A stretch of DNA of 64,000 bases, from NCBI GenBank assembly GCA_034008185.1, contig CM067082.1, positions 97,707,311-97,771,310 on the forward strand. The letters run 5' to 3'. This DNA is from Gorsachius magnificus (lineage: Eukaryota > Chordata > Aves > Pelecaniformes > Ardeidae). The notes beneath the pieces are model-generated. The model searched no databases and was not told the origin of the DNA. It saw only the letters and a program-made list of their open reading frames with translations. Both the position numbers and the translations under genes were made by a program. Positions 13,901-26,100 of this stretch are shown here, piece after piece (the first letter of the stretch is position 1; each line of letters starts with the position of its first letter).

Positions 13901-16900
13901 ACATGAAATGCAGTTAGAGTGCTTCTCCTGTAAAAGAACCTCAATCAACCCTGGGAACAGGCCTTCACAGGTAGGGCTTACAGAGGCAGGCTGCTTCTCA
14001 CATAAGCCAAAAGTAATGTATTTGACTTGCCCTTGTAGAATTAACTCCTAGAAAAAAGTATCCATTTGAGAAGTGAGTCAGTCCTGCCCATACTGAATTC
14101 ACTGTCTGCAGGGCAATGTGACAATTCTGTTTTCTTTTTGGAGCATCAACATATAAGTCTGATATTTTAGGCACCGTGAGCAGGTGTCTAATCTCATTAA
14201 AAGAATGCTAGGCTATTTTATTAATTTCCTTCATTGCTATTATTAGCAGCATTCAGTCTGTAATTCAATTACATTCTGTTGTGACAACAAAATTCAGAAT
14301 AATAGGTTAAGAAATAGGAGATCCATCAAAAAATGAGTGTGAGCTAGGCATTTTTAATTCGGGGAACATCTGCCACACCAATGCCTAGGATGATAATGTA
14401 GATTCCAACCATCACACACCTATCTGATAAATGGTGAGATCGCCTTGGAAGCCGTTAAGACTCATTCAGGAGGCACTTCACATGTTAATATATTCTACCT
14501 TCCTGGTCACCTGCTTTTCCAGTCAAGCTGAAAGTAGTTATTTTTCAAGACATTGTGGATAACTAGAAATTGACTTTTCAGGAACAGCCATAGGGAGTAA
14601 TTTGCATCTGTGAAACAATTTTAAGAACATAAATTTATCTGTCAGGGTATAACATGAAAAATATTTCACATCTTGTGTTTATATATAACTTTTTTTAAAA
14701 TTAGACCTATTAAAATTTAGAATTCTTTGTCTTAATAAATCACACATGTAAGGTTGTACTATTCAACTGTGGTGTATAGGTATATTTACATGGAATAGGT
14801 TGATACTGGCACATTTCTGCCTCAAGCATGGAACAAAAGGGTTTGATGAAATTAGAATTATTACATGCGGCAATTCTAGTAATTGCCCCATATTTGTATA
14901 CTGGAGCCAGATACTCACCTAAATGTGAGCTGGCATCGTTCCACTGAAAACAGAGCTGGGCTTGGCGGGAGCCAGAATGGCCCGAGGTATATGTCAGTGC
15001 TGTCTGCAGTCTGTTCCGGGAGACCACAGTTGTAGGTCCACAGAGACCCTTGGGCTGACGAGGAATTCAATGGGATACCATATGCCTTACTGTGCCCCAC
15101 AAATGCCTCTGTGGCACTTCTTTGTGGAAGGGAGAGGGGCAGGTGGCATGGAAGCTAGCAGCTGGTGTTTCTATCAGAAGTAATTACTGGCTCCACCACT
15201 TGGGCAGTTTTCCAGCTTTTTGGACTTCTGAAGTCACACAGAAGAGCTGAGCAGAGCCTTGAAATGTATGTGAAGTGCAAAATTCAGAAGAGTGGATATT
15301 TATATATATTTTTTTCCATATGAACTGTTCACCACTTCGGTAGGGAGCGCAAGCTAGCTGCTTCAGGATAAAAGCATCACTTTTGAATCAGAAGTGCTTT
15401 ACTATTGACAGCACAGCTGAGTGGGTAGTACAAAGTCGCACATTGGAAAAGGTAAATTGTTTCCTCACAAAGTGTTATTTCAGCTGGAGAGTGATCTAAG
15501 GCTTTCGTTTTCCAAATGGGTTGTCTAGAAGAAATAAAATTAGTAGTAGGGAAGGTGTTCCTGCAGACTAACTTCATGTTGTAGTTAATTCCAACAATTG
15601 ATTATGCAACTCTAAAAAGCAATCAAAACCTCCAACAATGTCAGATAACTTCTAATTGATCATTTGTTTTGAGAGTGATGCAAGCCTATGAATCAGCGAG
15701 AGTTGAGTAACATACTTCATATAGTACTTCTAAAAGGGGAGTCTGTGTTACTATTATTAGCAGAAGTGTAGTTTCATTGCCGGAGCACCAGGCTGGCAGC
15801 CAGAAGCCCTGTGCTCTAATTCGGGCTTGATCTGTGCTTGCTCTCTTGGGAAAAACAACTAGAGAACTGCTGTCTCAGTTTTCTTCTCTGTAAAATTTAA
15901 ATTGTGCAAAGGCTGTTGTTTATGAATTCCTCAGTTCTGAGCATGAAGAATTTAAGTCACTAAATGTTAATACTACTTAAGCTACAGTCCAGTCCAGCTG
16001 CCACCAAAATTGAAGGAAGATTTCCCATTGACGTCAGTGGACTTTGAGCAGCCAATCACGGAAATCGCAGCGAGTACACGCAAGCCCTAGTCAGGCTTTT
16101 GAGACAATAAACATAAGTTGTAAAACTTACATTTAAAGATTTAGTACAGAAAAACAGCCAAACAGGTAACTAGAACTCAAATTCAGCTAACCACGTAGTT
16201 TAGCAAATATTAATATAGCTGTTCTCTCAGTAGGTTTGAACTTCTTCACCCTCTCCTAAAAGAAGCTGATATGACTTTAAGCTTGATCTTGTCATCCTGC
16301 TGCCGTTCATTTGCATAGGACTAATGCAGAAGGACTGCAAATTCAGAGAAGAGAAGGCATTGTATTATTTCTGCATTGGGCTTATTACTCAAAAGCATAT
16401 TACAAGGGTAGATTAATTTGCAGTTACGATTAACACTACTCTAAAATAAACAAGATGGAAAATTGTTCAGAAATTTGTGTCTAATGTGTGATCTGCTCCC
16501 ACCTCTCTCTCACAAGTGTCTAGTGAAGACTGGCTACCCTACTTCGTGCCGCCACAAATTAGTTGGCTCAGGGGCTTGCTGATGCAGGCTGTCCCAGGAG
16601 TGATCCAAATTCACTGTTCTGTCTGAAATACCACCCTTTCGCCTGCGGTCCTAAACTAGATGTGGAAAGGGGTCAGGCACTTTGGGCAGCATGGGATGCC
16701 CAACACTTGCTTGATGTTTCCTTGTGTACCTGCACATGGAAAAGACACTTAGATTTGTGAGCCACTGCCTTGCCCACATGAGAGATGGGGACGTGCCTGT
16801 TAGACTCTGGAGAACAAGTAGTTGAGCAGTAGTGGCAAAGTTTACCTGGCCTGTACCAGCCTTAGCCTCTGAAATACTTAAATTGCTGTGAGTGTGATCT

Positions 16901-18212
16901 CAGACGCAGCATTTGCTCTGCTTGCAAGATAACCTTTACAGCGTTGAGGGCCATAAGTGGCCTCAGTCTAGCCTATCTTCCTTCTTGTTGGCGATGCAAC
17001 AGATGAAACCTCAGCCCTTGAAAAGCTGGGTATATTTGTGTCACCACCTCCTTTGTAAGTCTGTCCTAACTAAACAGCCACCTCTGTTAGCATTTGCAGC
17101 GAATCCTGCATCGCCAAATCTCAAAACTTGAGCTGACATGGAGGCTATGTCTTGGCAAGAAGGTTGATGATGGCCAACCTAGTGAGATAATCTGTGTCCT
17201 GGAGACATGTCTTTCAAAGGGGTGTAAACCTTGCAGGGTCCCAGAGGTTCACAGTATGTAACTATGTCTAAGGTTGCATACCGAATGCAACCTGCAGCCT
17301 GTCATCTCCTTTAGTCTAGTTTTTACCATTCTTGGTTCCTTGTGGAGAGCATTACTTGCTTAGTATGTACTAGACTTTACAATGCATTTTTTACTCCATT
17401 ACTATTTCTAAAGAAGTTCAGTGTCATTGCTTGTCTAGTGATAGTTTCAGCTTGGTAGGCAGCGCTGGCAAGTTCTACCAGGCAACTTCTAAAGCTGACA
17501 CAGGTTATAGACTTGTATGTAAGCAACCTTATTTATAGGAAAATATAAAGTTCTAGTACACCTAGCAGTTGTTGAAGTGATAACTCCATTACAAAAGTAT
17601 TATGTATCTGTTAATAAATGTCTACTACAGTATTGAAATTCCTCCAGCAAGCAGATGCAAGCCAAGGGTGTTTATTGTTGCAATGGCTGTCTTTGCCAGA
17701 CCTGTGCTTTAGTGCAGAACAAATCTGTTAAATTCCTTTTCCAAAGACCCGTCTCAGTCATCAGCCCGTACTGTTACAAGTAGTCCCGGTATTCAGAGGG
17801 GGCAACTGTGCTGCCTAATGTAATAGGGAGTGGTTTATAAGGCTGTTTTCAGGTAGTTCTCAGAGCAGTTTTATTCCAGAGTAATTAGACACAAAGGGGT
17901 TGACAGGCAGAGCAGGTAAGCTTGCATTGTAATACTTTGTAGTGGTAATATAAATATTGTTTGACTTAGTCAGATATGGCCAGGATATGGAAGTGCAGCT
18001 ATCAAAGGAGCAGGAACCCCTGCTATATAACACTAGGAGCGGAGAAAACAAAAATAATGCTAACTGGGTCTTTTACTCTGTCTCAGTGTCGCCCATCAAA
18101 AGGCCGAAAGAGAGGTTACTGCTGGTGCGTGGATAAATACGGACAGCCGCTTCCCGGGTATGATGGGAAGGGGAAAGGAGATGTCCACTGCTATAACTTG
18201 GAAAGCAAATGA
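4594..18212 (+). CDS. IGFBP3: Insulin-like growth factor-binding protein 3, four coding exons
   Basis: Secreted carrier of IGF-I and IGF-II; in vertebrates it forms the ternary circulating complex with IGFALS and also has IGF-independent effects. Exons 4594-4900, 8813-9042, 11713-11832 and 18087-18212 join in frame to 260 residues (human 291). Seen in the translation: a signal peptide (about 1-28), the N-terminal cysteine-rich domain starting [12 protein letters not shown] with GCGCC and GIYTERC, an acidic Ser-rich linker with N-glycosylation sequons at N104 and N168, and a thyroglobulin type-1 domain (180-260) with all six cysteines, CWCV, and the basic KGRKR motif (224-228) that in mammals serves heparin binding and nuclear import. 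The reading frame is open upstream; Met at 4594 is chosen because it directly precedes the hydrophobic leader. Odd: about 31 residues are missing after Gly83, with two conserved cysteines. Gene identity is very secure. Confidence 0.97.
5040..5056 (+). repeat. 17-G homopolymer
   Basis: Uninterrupted G run at the start of IGFBP3 intron 1, followed by more G-rich sequence. A possible quadruplex former; length is likely unreliable. Confidence 0.8.
5332..5358 (+). repeat. A(11)G(16) compound homopolymer
   Basis: An A run passes directly into a 16-G run in IGFBP3 intron 1. Confidence 0.8.
7597..7768 (+). repeat. 84-bp tandem duplication in IGFBP3 intron 1
   Basis: Two copies, 7597-7680 and 7681-7764, each starting AATTTTAATACAGATTTCC and ending in an A run. 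I see no difference between copies except the length of the final A tract. Confidence 0.95.
8370..8665. promoter_or_regulatory. CpG-rich block in IGFBP3 intron 1
   Basis: About 290 bp of very high G+C with dense CpG, including CGCCCCCGGCG and GCGGCGGCCGCCCCGCCG, ending about 150 bp before exon 2. The surrounding intron is A/T-rich. Could be an alternative promoter or enhancer; no convincing coding frame or TATA element. Confidence 0.5.
8813..9042 (+). CDS. IGFBP3: IGFBP3 coding exon 2 (linker domain)
   Basis: 230 nt. Acceptor AG is at 8811-8812 and donor GTAAGT at 9043. It completes split codon 103 (Gly) and encodes residues 103-179. It contains the acidic cluster SDSEEED, sequons NSS (N104) and NFS (N168), and the well conserved block [14 protein letters not shown] followed by [11 protein letters not shown]. 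There is no cysteine, as expected for the linker. Low conservation in its first half is normal for this family. Confidence 0.96.
9043..11712 (+). other. IGFBP3: IGFBP3 intron 2
   Basis: Bounded by GTAAGT and TTAACAG. Apart from SINE-like remnants I see nothing functional. Confidence 0.85.
10800..11000 (+). mobile_element. Ancient MIR-like SINE in IGFBP3 intron 2
   Basis: Diverged, but the order of motifs fits MIR: GACTCTTGAATCC, CCTCTGGCAAAACGTGAACTC, TTTTCTGACTCCAAAGTGGG, GCTCATAATG and a tail like AATAATTAGTTGGTGTTTGA. A further L2/MIR-like piece, GCAGATGGAGAAAGTGAGGC, lies at about 11070-11092. Confidence 0.5.
11713..11832 (+). CDS. IGFBP3: IGFBP3 coding exon 3 (first half of thyroglobulin type-1 domain)
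   Basis: 120 nt, 40 codons, phase 0 at both ends, the same length as the mammalian exon. Acceptor AG at 11711-11712, donor GTAAGT at 11833. Encodes [15 protein letters not shown] through [13 protein letters not shown], giving the first two domain cysteines (C182 and the PNC cysteine). This exon is nearly identical to the human protein. Confidence 0.97.
11833..18086 (+). other. IGFBP3: IGFBP3 intron 3
   Basis: Bounded by GTAAGT and GTCTCAG. One ancient SINE-like remnant; the 137-codon antisense frame at 12843-13256 has no recognisable protein features. Confidence 0.85.
15765..15985 (+). mobile_element. Ancient MIR-like SINE in IGFBP3 intron 3
   Basis: Reads GCACCAGGCTGGCAGCCAGAA, CTGTCTCAGTTTTCTTCTCT followed by GTAAAAT, and TCACTAAATGTTAATACTA in MIR order. 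The element is very old by its divergence. Confidence 0.5.
18087..18212 (+). CDS. IGFBP3: IGFBP3 coding exon 4 (C-terminal half of thyroglobulin type-1 domain)
   Basis: 126 nt including stop TGA at 18210-18212; acceptor AG at 18085-18086. Encodes [20 protein letters not shown] through [10 protein letters not shown]. Four cysteines, CWCV and the basic KGRKR cluster are present. The basic cluster is the heparin, IGFALS and importin contact region in mammalian IGFBP3. Confidence 0.97.
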   Translation, partial: CRPSKGRKRGYCWCVDKYGQPLPGYDGKGKGDVHCYNLESK

Positions 18213-18850
18213 GGGCTGGGCGCCAGCTCTTCTGGCACCTGTGTGTGGCCACTGGCCCTCGCAGAGACCTTGGAGGGGCTGGGCAAACACTGTGGACTGT
18301 GTTGCACGTTGAGTGATGAGCTCTGCCTCCTGCGGCAGATGGAGAGGCGCAGCCTCCGTGGACGCTGCTGCAGCTGCACCCCGCCGCCAACACGCACCGG
18401 GCTTCCTGTAGGACATGTAGGGAGCTCTGAATTCCTGCGTAAACCTGCACTATTGATACCCAGAGAGAGAGAAAAATGAAAGGCACTTCAGAATGGATTC
18501 AGGGAATCTCCACTGACTTTTTAAAGAACGGCCTGTGACCAATTTGATCCCGAAAGATACTTTTTTTTTTTATTTTAAAGAATTTATAGATTGTAAGCTT
18601 GTAAAAGTATTAAAGAAAAAAAAACAAAACAAAAAACCCACAAGGCTTTAAAAGTTAAGCTTTTTTTACAGGTCTGACGGGAAACTTATTTCACGGGTAA
18701 AAAGTTTTATAAAAATCTCAAAGAACTTTTTAAAGAAATGTATTTCTAAAATAAAGACATTGCTATTTTTTTCTGTAAAATATATTATGAATATTCTGTT
18801 AGCCTGTATTTAATATAATTGTTTTTTAATAAACTTTATTTAAATGTAAC
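18213..18850 (+). other. IGFBP3: IGFBP3 3' untranslated region with two polyadenylation signals
   Basis: The first ~300 nt after the stop are GC-balanced. The remainder is A/T-rich with ATTTA-type motifs. AATAAA occurs at 18750-18755 and again at 18829-18834 (within TTTTTAATAAACTTT). Either could end the transcript; sites further downstream in the A/T-rich tract (for example near 20577) cannot be excluded. Confidence 0.6.
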
Positions 18851-19731
18851 ATGTGAATACCAAATACTACACAATAATTCTAGTCTATCCTTCTGTAAGA
18901 GAAAGTAAGGGTATGGAATGATTTACAATGCACTGACCTATTCTAGATAGTAGAAATGAATTTGTGGAGCGAAGGAAGTGTTTCCAGAAGATACTGTTTT
19001 CTTATTTGAAGTAACTACAAATACCAAGATAATATTTTTTAAATTTTTTTAAATTATTTTATTGTTTTTTTCTAATGTACCCATCACTGAATTATGCCAC
19101 TGGAAAGGATAAAAGTTGCACTGAAGCTCTTGGTAAAGCATTCTTCTGTCCGTCCTTCACTTCTATTTGTGCAACGAGGCTTACATTTCTTCTTTTTCCT
19201 GCTCACACTAATACAGAATTTAATGAACAAAAATTTGACATTACAGTACCACCCTTTCTATTTGCTTATTTATTTTTAAAAGCTGTATCTATTCTGTGTT
19301 GTCTTGGTACACTCTACCAAAGCACATACTCTGTATGAGGAACTCCTGTTTAAAACAATGCTGACAAGATTGGGGGATCGTGGACCCAGGTGTTGACCCC
19401 TGTGCTTCATTTACACTACACACAATTGTTGCTTTGACTTTGATACAAATTATTTGCCTGTATCTAAGCATAGAATAGGAACCTTTAGGTTTAAATATTT
19501 AAACCAACTGTCTGCCATGATATTATATGTCCTTCTACTTGGAAGAGAAGTGATTTGGTTTTGTTCTGGTATGTGATGCTTTCACATAAGGAAGACTGGC
19601 AACATTTTTTTTTGGAGGCTGATTGTTTACTGAACTTCATGACAAATTTTGTATGACAATGAAATCTGGGTAAGGAAAGGTGGCCTGTGAAATGTAACAT
19701 CTCTCTGGAAAGTAATGCCATATTTTGTACA

Positions 19732-19799
19732 TGTATTTATTTATATATTTTATATAAATATTTTATATATTTATATAAATATATAATATATTCTTATAT
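19732..19799 (+). repeat. A/T-only low-complexity tract
   Basis: TATTTATTTATATATTTTAT-type sequence for about 65 bp, with internal self-complementarity. Confidence 0.8.
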
Positions 19800-21056
19800 G
19801 TGTCACTATAAATGTTTTATGTCACTGTAGAAAAAAGAAACCATCAACACTGTAATTTCCTGTTGGGTTGGGAACTCTGTGGAGACTGAGGGCAGTGGGT
19901 TTCCAGCTGGTGAGGCCAGGGTTTGTGCTGACAGAGGGGACACAGCAGGGCCGAGGAGCCCATTCCTCTCCCGCACCATGAATTACAACCATCCTTGTTC
20001 CTGCCAGCACTGGCAAATGTCTTGAAACTCTGACATGGAAAGGTTTGGATTTGCGTCTTGCAAAGGACTGAGACAGCCGATCACCATAAATCAGATATTT
20101 AAAGCCTTACTCTGAAGTGTATTAGCTGAACAGCCCTGTTGGCATTCTGCACATCTTCCTAATTTCTAGCTAACGATATGAGTTCACATCATCATTAGAA
20201 CTGAAATTTTTTAACCTTAGAGTAAGAAAAAAAAGTATATGTGAAGTGACGCTTACTCCAGGCTAATACAGATTTCCTGACCTGGTTACAGAAAGCTTTG
20301 TGAGGTGAAGATTTATTGCAATATTTTTACTGCTAATGCAAATGTAATGCCTGCAAAGATTTGTTGGCAAAAAAAATAAATGCTGGGCCTTTTTTTAAAG
20401 TTGTAAACCAGTTCCTTTCAAATAATTTCACTAAGGGAAGAAAGTTATACACACACCAATATTTGGGCATGTAACCATAGATATGAAAATAAGGGTTAGA
20501 TTCATGAAAGTATTTCTGACTAGTGTATTTTGTCAAGTTTTAAAGCTTTTTATGCTTTGCCCTACCATTAAAAACAAATAAATATAGAAGACGTGGGCTA
20601 GTAAAGGTCCTTAAGTGATACTAAATTCTCTAATCTGTGCAGAGCACCAACTTTCTTTTAAAAAAAATACATCTCAAGGAACTCAAACTGATTCAAACAA
20701 GCAATCTGTCACCTGAATTATGTAAGAAATTGCATTCAGCTCCTTTCATGGTACTAATGGTCTTTGGTATGTAACACTGAAAACATACAGCCATAAGGGA
20801 AAAAAAAATTGTGTGATTGTGCAAGTCAGTTTGGTTATTTTGCTTCCAACAGATGTCTTTAAAACAAAGAATGTGTCAAAAAATAGCAAAAAAAAAAAAT
20901 CACCTGTGATTTAAAGCTTCTCCTTTTTCAGAGGTTGCCTTTTAGATTTTTTTTTACAAAGCACAGTTGCTTGCACTAGTATTGGATACTTCCCATTGTC
21001 TATCTGATGTTCCTAGCAGCTGGCATTTTTGGTATGAAATGCAAAATAACATTATT

Positions 21057-21076
21057 CCCCCCCCCCAAAAAAAAAA
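21057..21076 (+). repeat. C(10)A(10) compound homopolymer
   Basis: Ten C directly followed by ten A in intergenic DNA. Confidence 0.8.
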
Positions 21077-21789
21077 GTGCACCACTCTTTAAAATGAAAA
21101 GAATCAGTGGTGGCTTTTTCCTTTTTGTTTTTTTAACATTCCTATTTCTATGAAGACAAGGGTTCAATTCAATGGACTAGTTAGTGTCATTCAAAGATTT
21201 TTCTCATGGCTTTGGAGCCAGGCTGCAATTCAAACAAAAGTATCTGTGGGCTACATCCAAGCAGCAGAATGTGGGCAGTATGAAGCAAATGCATGGGTCA
21301 GTATCAGTTTGGGGGAAGATCTCCCTCCATGCACAGGTTAGAAGTGTTTCCTGCTAAGAGCTGTGATGAGTGGAGGACTTTGGTTTTGGTGGCAGAATAG
21401 AGCCAATGCATTAGAAAACTATCTCCTATTTTGGTGCCTTCCCTGCCTTCAGCTCAGGTGGTTTATTTTTTTAAGTGAACATTTGTCAACTTTTTTCTTA
21501 TTTTGAACAAGATCTTTCAAGAATCTCAGGTGATCTGGGTGAACATATGAAGTCTTAAGAAAAATCCTTGTAACTGCTAACATTATTTACATGTCATATT
21601 TTCATGGGAAGGCACTACAAAAGCTTAATGTATGTACTGCAAAAGTTGCTAATTTCTTTTTGAGCATATTTTATCTCTGGATGCTACATGGGTACCATAT
21701 GTAGCCCAGATTGATGTGGTAAGTATTTATTTTAACCAGTGTAAGAAATAGTTCCATAAATCCCTATAATTGACCAGAATGCAAGTTAA

Positions 21790-21807
21790 AGCTGCCTGCA
21801 GGCAGCT
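21790..21807. repeat. 18-bp perfect palindrome
   Basis: AGCTGCCTGCAGGCAGCT, in the intergenic region after IGFBP3. Probably chance or a small regulatory dyad. Confidence 0.6.
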
Positions 21808-22579
21808 CTATTATCTTGAAAACTATTTGAGAAAGATCCCTTTTTTTAATGGACCTACTGTGCTATAGTCTTTTGAGCTCAGAATATCCTTTTCCACCTT
21901 CTTGGCATGCACGCCCTTCAGGGCATAACGTTAGCTATTTGTGCACAGGGGAAGGAGGCATCAATGAATACCAAAACCACAGAATTAATTAGTTTTTATT
22001 ACAGTCTGAACTTTTTATGACTAAATTCCATAGAAACCTTAACACAGCGTAATTCTTTATTGACTTGAGCCCTAAATTTAAGTAAAGGTTTTACAAACCT
22101 TTTGGGAAATAATTTTTTTTGTATATCTAGTCACTCTCTAAAACTGTGGAAGCAAGGATGGCTCCACAGAGATTTTGCATATTAGCAGTAGGAATTACAT
22201 TTAAAGTATGAAAAGTGCTGAGCAATTTTCCTGGATGCCAAAGCATATTAGTATTCAAAATGAAATGTTCATATGGGTAGCTGTTTTATATGTGGTCCTA
22301 CTGCACCTTTAAGAACTCTTAACATCTATTAATTTCTATTAGAGGAATATGCTTGCTTCCTATATTAGAAAGGACCCCTTTTTCTTCCCCCTCTCCCTCT
22401 TTTTCTGAGAGATTGAAAAATAAGATCCAAAAAGGGTATCAGGCAAGCTTTTTGTGGTCATTATCAGTAATGCCTTCATCTGCAAGTATGCAAAATTAAT
22501 TTTGTTTAAGGCCATTAGAAGAGAAATGTTTTGCTATGTCCAGTGGACCTGGGTATCTTCTTCCAACTGGAAAGCATTT

Positions 22580-22745
22580 AACCCTCACTTGATTTTGGAG
22601 CCCTTCTCCTTGAAGATACTCAAAAGCCATCTGGACGTAGTCCTGGGCAACTGGCTTGAGGTGGCCCTGCTTGAGCAAGGGGATTGGACCAGGTGACCTC
22701 CAGAGGTCCCTCCAACCTCAACCATTCTGTGATTCTGTGAATCTG
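22580..22745 (+). mobile_element. CR1 LINE 3' fragment
   Basis: Contains the standard CR1 3' tail: AAAAGCCATCTGGAC, CCTGGGCAACTGGCTTGAGG, GGATTGGACCAGGTGACCTC, CAGAGGTCCCTCCAACCTCA and the terminal ATTCTGTGATTCTGTGA octamer-type repeats. 5'-truncated, plus orientation, moderately diverged. Confidence 0.9.
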
Positions 22746-23127
22746 TCAGGAAGTGGTAGCTTGGTGTCTGGAGTTCAAGTGCATGAGATTGTCTGCATTA
22801 TACAATGCATTGATTGAGAAGATGCTACATCTCTTTCTGCTAAAAAGGAAATTTCCTGGTAAAAAGGCAAGTAGTGCAAATATATTGTTCACCAGAAGTA
22901 GTTTTGGTTTTAAAACTCTGCATTTTATTTATTATTTCTTCCAGTTCAGACTTTGTGGCTGTAGAAGCATATGCACTAGCCTTGGGGAAAATCGCATTGT
23001 AAAAACCTTTGCTTTTGCTTTTGCCCTGTATATATATACATACATGACTTCAAGGCTGAAAGTTCCATCTGAACAAAGCTGGAGACCAGGTACTAGCAGA
23101 AGCGAAGGGTAATGTTGCAAATCTCAC

Positions 23128-23175
23128 TTTATCCTTGCAGAATGCATGTCAGTTTATCCTTGCAGAATGCATGTC
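23128..23175 (+). repeat. 25-bp-period tandem duplication
   Basis: TTTATCCTTGCAGAATGCATGTC occurs as two adjacent 23-bp identical copies at 23128-23150 and 23153-23175. Confidence 0.9.
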
Positions 23176-26100
23176 CTGCTGCAGTATGTATCCTGGCTTT
23201 CCACTTCTGCTGACCTATCAGAATTCCTTAAAAGCCTTTCTCTGTCATGCCTAACTTCACCCCACCACTCTCTCCATGAGTGGGGATGGAAAGAAAGGCA
23301 GCAAATTTACTGCTGCAGGGAGTAGCTGAGGTTTCCTCCAGAAAAATCTGTGAAGCTGAAGAAAATGTCATTGCTTCCCAGAGCCACCTTCCAAAAGTGG
23401 GGTTAGTGCCTTCACTTGCTTACAAGAATGAGGGTGAGGGTGCATTTTCATCACTCCCTGCAACTGGAGAGCAGAGACTGGTTTTGCCTGCTTATGCCAC
23501 CCAGAAAATATTCAAGGTGAAGACTTGTCTCCCACATCTGCTACATATCATGTAACTTGCCCCCAGTAAAAAAGGCCTAACCCACTGAGCTTGAAAAGTT
23601 GATGTTTTATCACAGGGGTGTCACATGCAACCTTTAGCCCTCAGATCCTGCCATACATTTCCACAGCTGCTATAACCCTGCTGCTAGTGACATGTTGCTG
23701 CTCTTTTCCTGTTTCCTTGCTGGGGCTAAATGGTGAGGGCTCAGCTGCCGAAGCAGCAATAAACAGAAGTCGCAGGCAAAAAGAAAATGTGAAAGAAGAT
23801 GGTGATACAGCCAGCATTTGCGCTAGGCCTCCACAGACATCCCACACTAAGATGCTTTTCCAAAGGAACCTCATCTGCCACACATCAGCCCATTGAACTA
23901 CAAAGCACCATCAGTGAGAGAGAAAAAAATCACTGGCATAATTATGCAATTAAAAATCTCAGTGTAGGCACAAACGGGCTGCTCTCTGTTAGCTTAACAG
24001 CAGTTGGAAGAGACTGAGAACAGGAGGAAGGGTGCCAGCAGCGTGTTCTGCAAGCAGAACTGCAACAGGGAGGCTGTGCTGGAATAGCTGTGCCCGCAGG
24101 CCAGGCACTGTCCCTGCTGGGAAATGTGGTTCGTAAGGAAGCAGCAAGGAGCCAAGCATGTGTGCAGCCCTGCCTTCCCCTGCATGCCCTTGTCTCTGCT
24201 GAGCTGCCCATACTGCCACTCAGAGGCGATAATTCAACATGGAGTCTGAAAAGGCAAGCAGAAACTTTTGCAAAATGAAACAGCCAAGATCTGGAACAGG
24301 CTAAGTTTAGATTTTTTCATTTGACCTTACTTCGACATCCACGAGCACCCTTGCTCCCACATCTCTCCTGCAGGAGGTTGCCCCTCTCCCTGGGCCCTCG
24401 AAGTAGCTTGCAGATGAACTTTGCACCCTGGAGGAAGTAGGTAGGTCAAGGGAGGAGGAAAGGAGGGAAAATAAAATAAAGCACTTGTTTGTTGACAGAG
24501 CTATTGTAAGAGCTGTTTTCATTACTCAGAGTGCAAGTGCTGGTATAGCTGGGCTCCTGCTCCATTGCTGTTGATTTTGGTACTTCCTGGTAATACAGAA
24601 CTAACCAGCTGTGCTCCCAGCAGATCCTCTCCTGCCTTGTCCCCTCCCACCTTTACCTAGATGTGACTAAGTACTATAGAGTGACATATCAGTAAGAGAA
24701 GCCCTCCAATTGCCCCAACTCTGCTACTGTTACTCACTCTATGCTATCTACCCAAGTCTTAAATAAGGCAAATATACTCAACACAATTAGGTGTTTGTTA
24801 AGATGCTCATACCCCACTTTCCTGGGCGGTCTGAATCCCTGCCTGATTGTTGATGCAACGTGCAACAAATGCATAAAATATTTGATCCATAAAAACAAAA
24901 TGTGTCAGCAAATAGAAAGCCTGGGACCTGTCATCAGTGCAGTCTGGGGAGGCTGTTTAGGCTAGTGGTTTATCAGTGAAGTGATAGCCAAGGAAAAGTA
25001 GACCCACTTCAAAGGTGTTGTCTAATGATAGAGATAGGAGTTGTCCATTTGAACGTGCAGCATGGGCTGAGAGTCTAGCTTGGAATGAGTCACTTGGATT
25101 TTTTTTTAGAGATACTTTTTATTATTTTTATGGGTTGGGTGGAGATTAGACATTGGTGTTATTCTGCAACAGCAGGCAGTAACATGGGTAGAAAAATAAC
25201 GTTTCTAATTCTGCAAAGTCAGTGCTGCTAGACTGCTGGTAAAACACAAACATCTTTGGTTCTGACTTTCAGAAAAAAACCTGCTCTGTTTTAGTGTTTC
25301 GTTGGGGCTCCCACGTAGTGTCTGACGCTATGGGAACTGAGGACTTTCCAGGAATGCAGTAAATCCTGTGACAAGCCTCTGCCATGTGCCATTTTTTTCC
25401 ATCCACTTTTCTTCCCCTGGAAGAAAGAAAGCTATATGTGACACATTTTCTGTTTGCTTTTTTATTTTGTGATGTGTTTAGGACTCTCACTAGCAAGTGC
25501 AAGGTCAAAGGAATATATTGGTTTTGGAAAGGAAAAGGCTAAATCTTGACGTGCTTAATATCTGATTGTGCTTTTAGCTGGGTCTGTAGAAAGCTGTTCC
25601 CTGCCTAAGTTTTGCCTTTGCAGAGCATGTGTTCTTATGATAGAGAAGTGACAGAGATTCTGACAAGCTTTCAGTATTAGTGTTGGCTGCCCTCCACCCC
25701 CATTTTCTTTCTCTCCTTCTTTCTCTCCCCTTGCCTCTGAATGTGTCTCTGCTGTACCCTAAAGTGATGTGCAGAACCGACTCAGTGTGAGCAGAGCCCA
25801 GTACCAGGGGACTGTTGGTTGTCTTGGTCAGCTTTAGGGGAAAAGGAGGGTAGAAAATAAAGTGCAGAGGGCAGTGACCTAATTTCTGTGCTATGAGCAT
25901 TTTGCAGGTGGCAGTAGGCCAGGGGCAGGAGGAGGCATGGCTGGAACAAACCCTGCTGCAGCAAACCTGGCAGGGTTTTGGCAGGAAGAAGCACAAACTG
26001 GGTAGGTAGAGTTCTCAGATAACATGAACCAAACATTACAGATGCTCACCTAAGACCTTCCCACCAATTAATTTTTTTTAGGTGGGGTAGGAAGAGTGCA

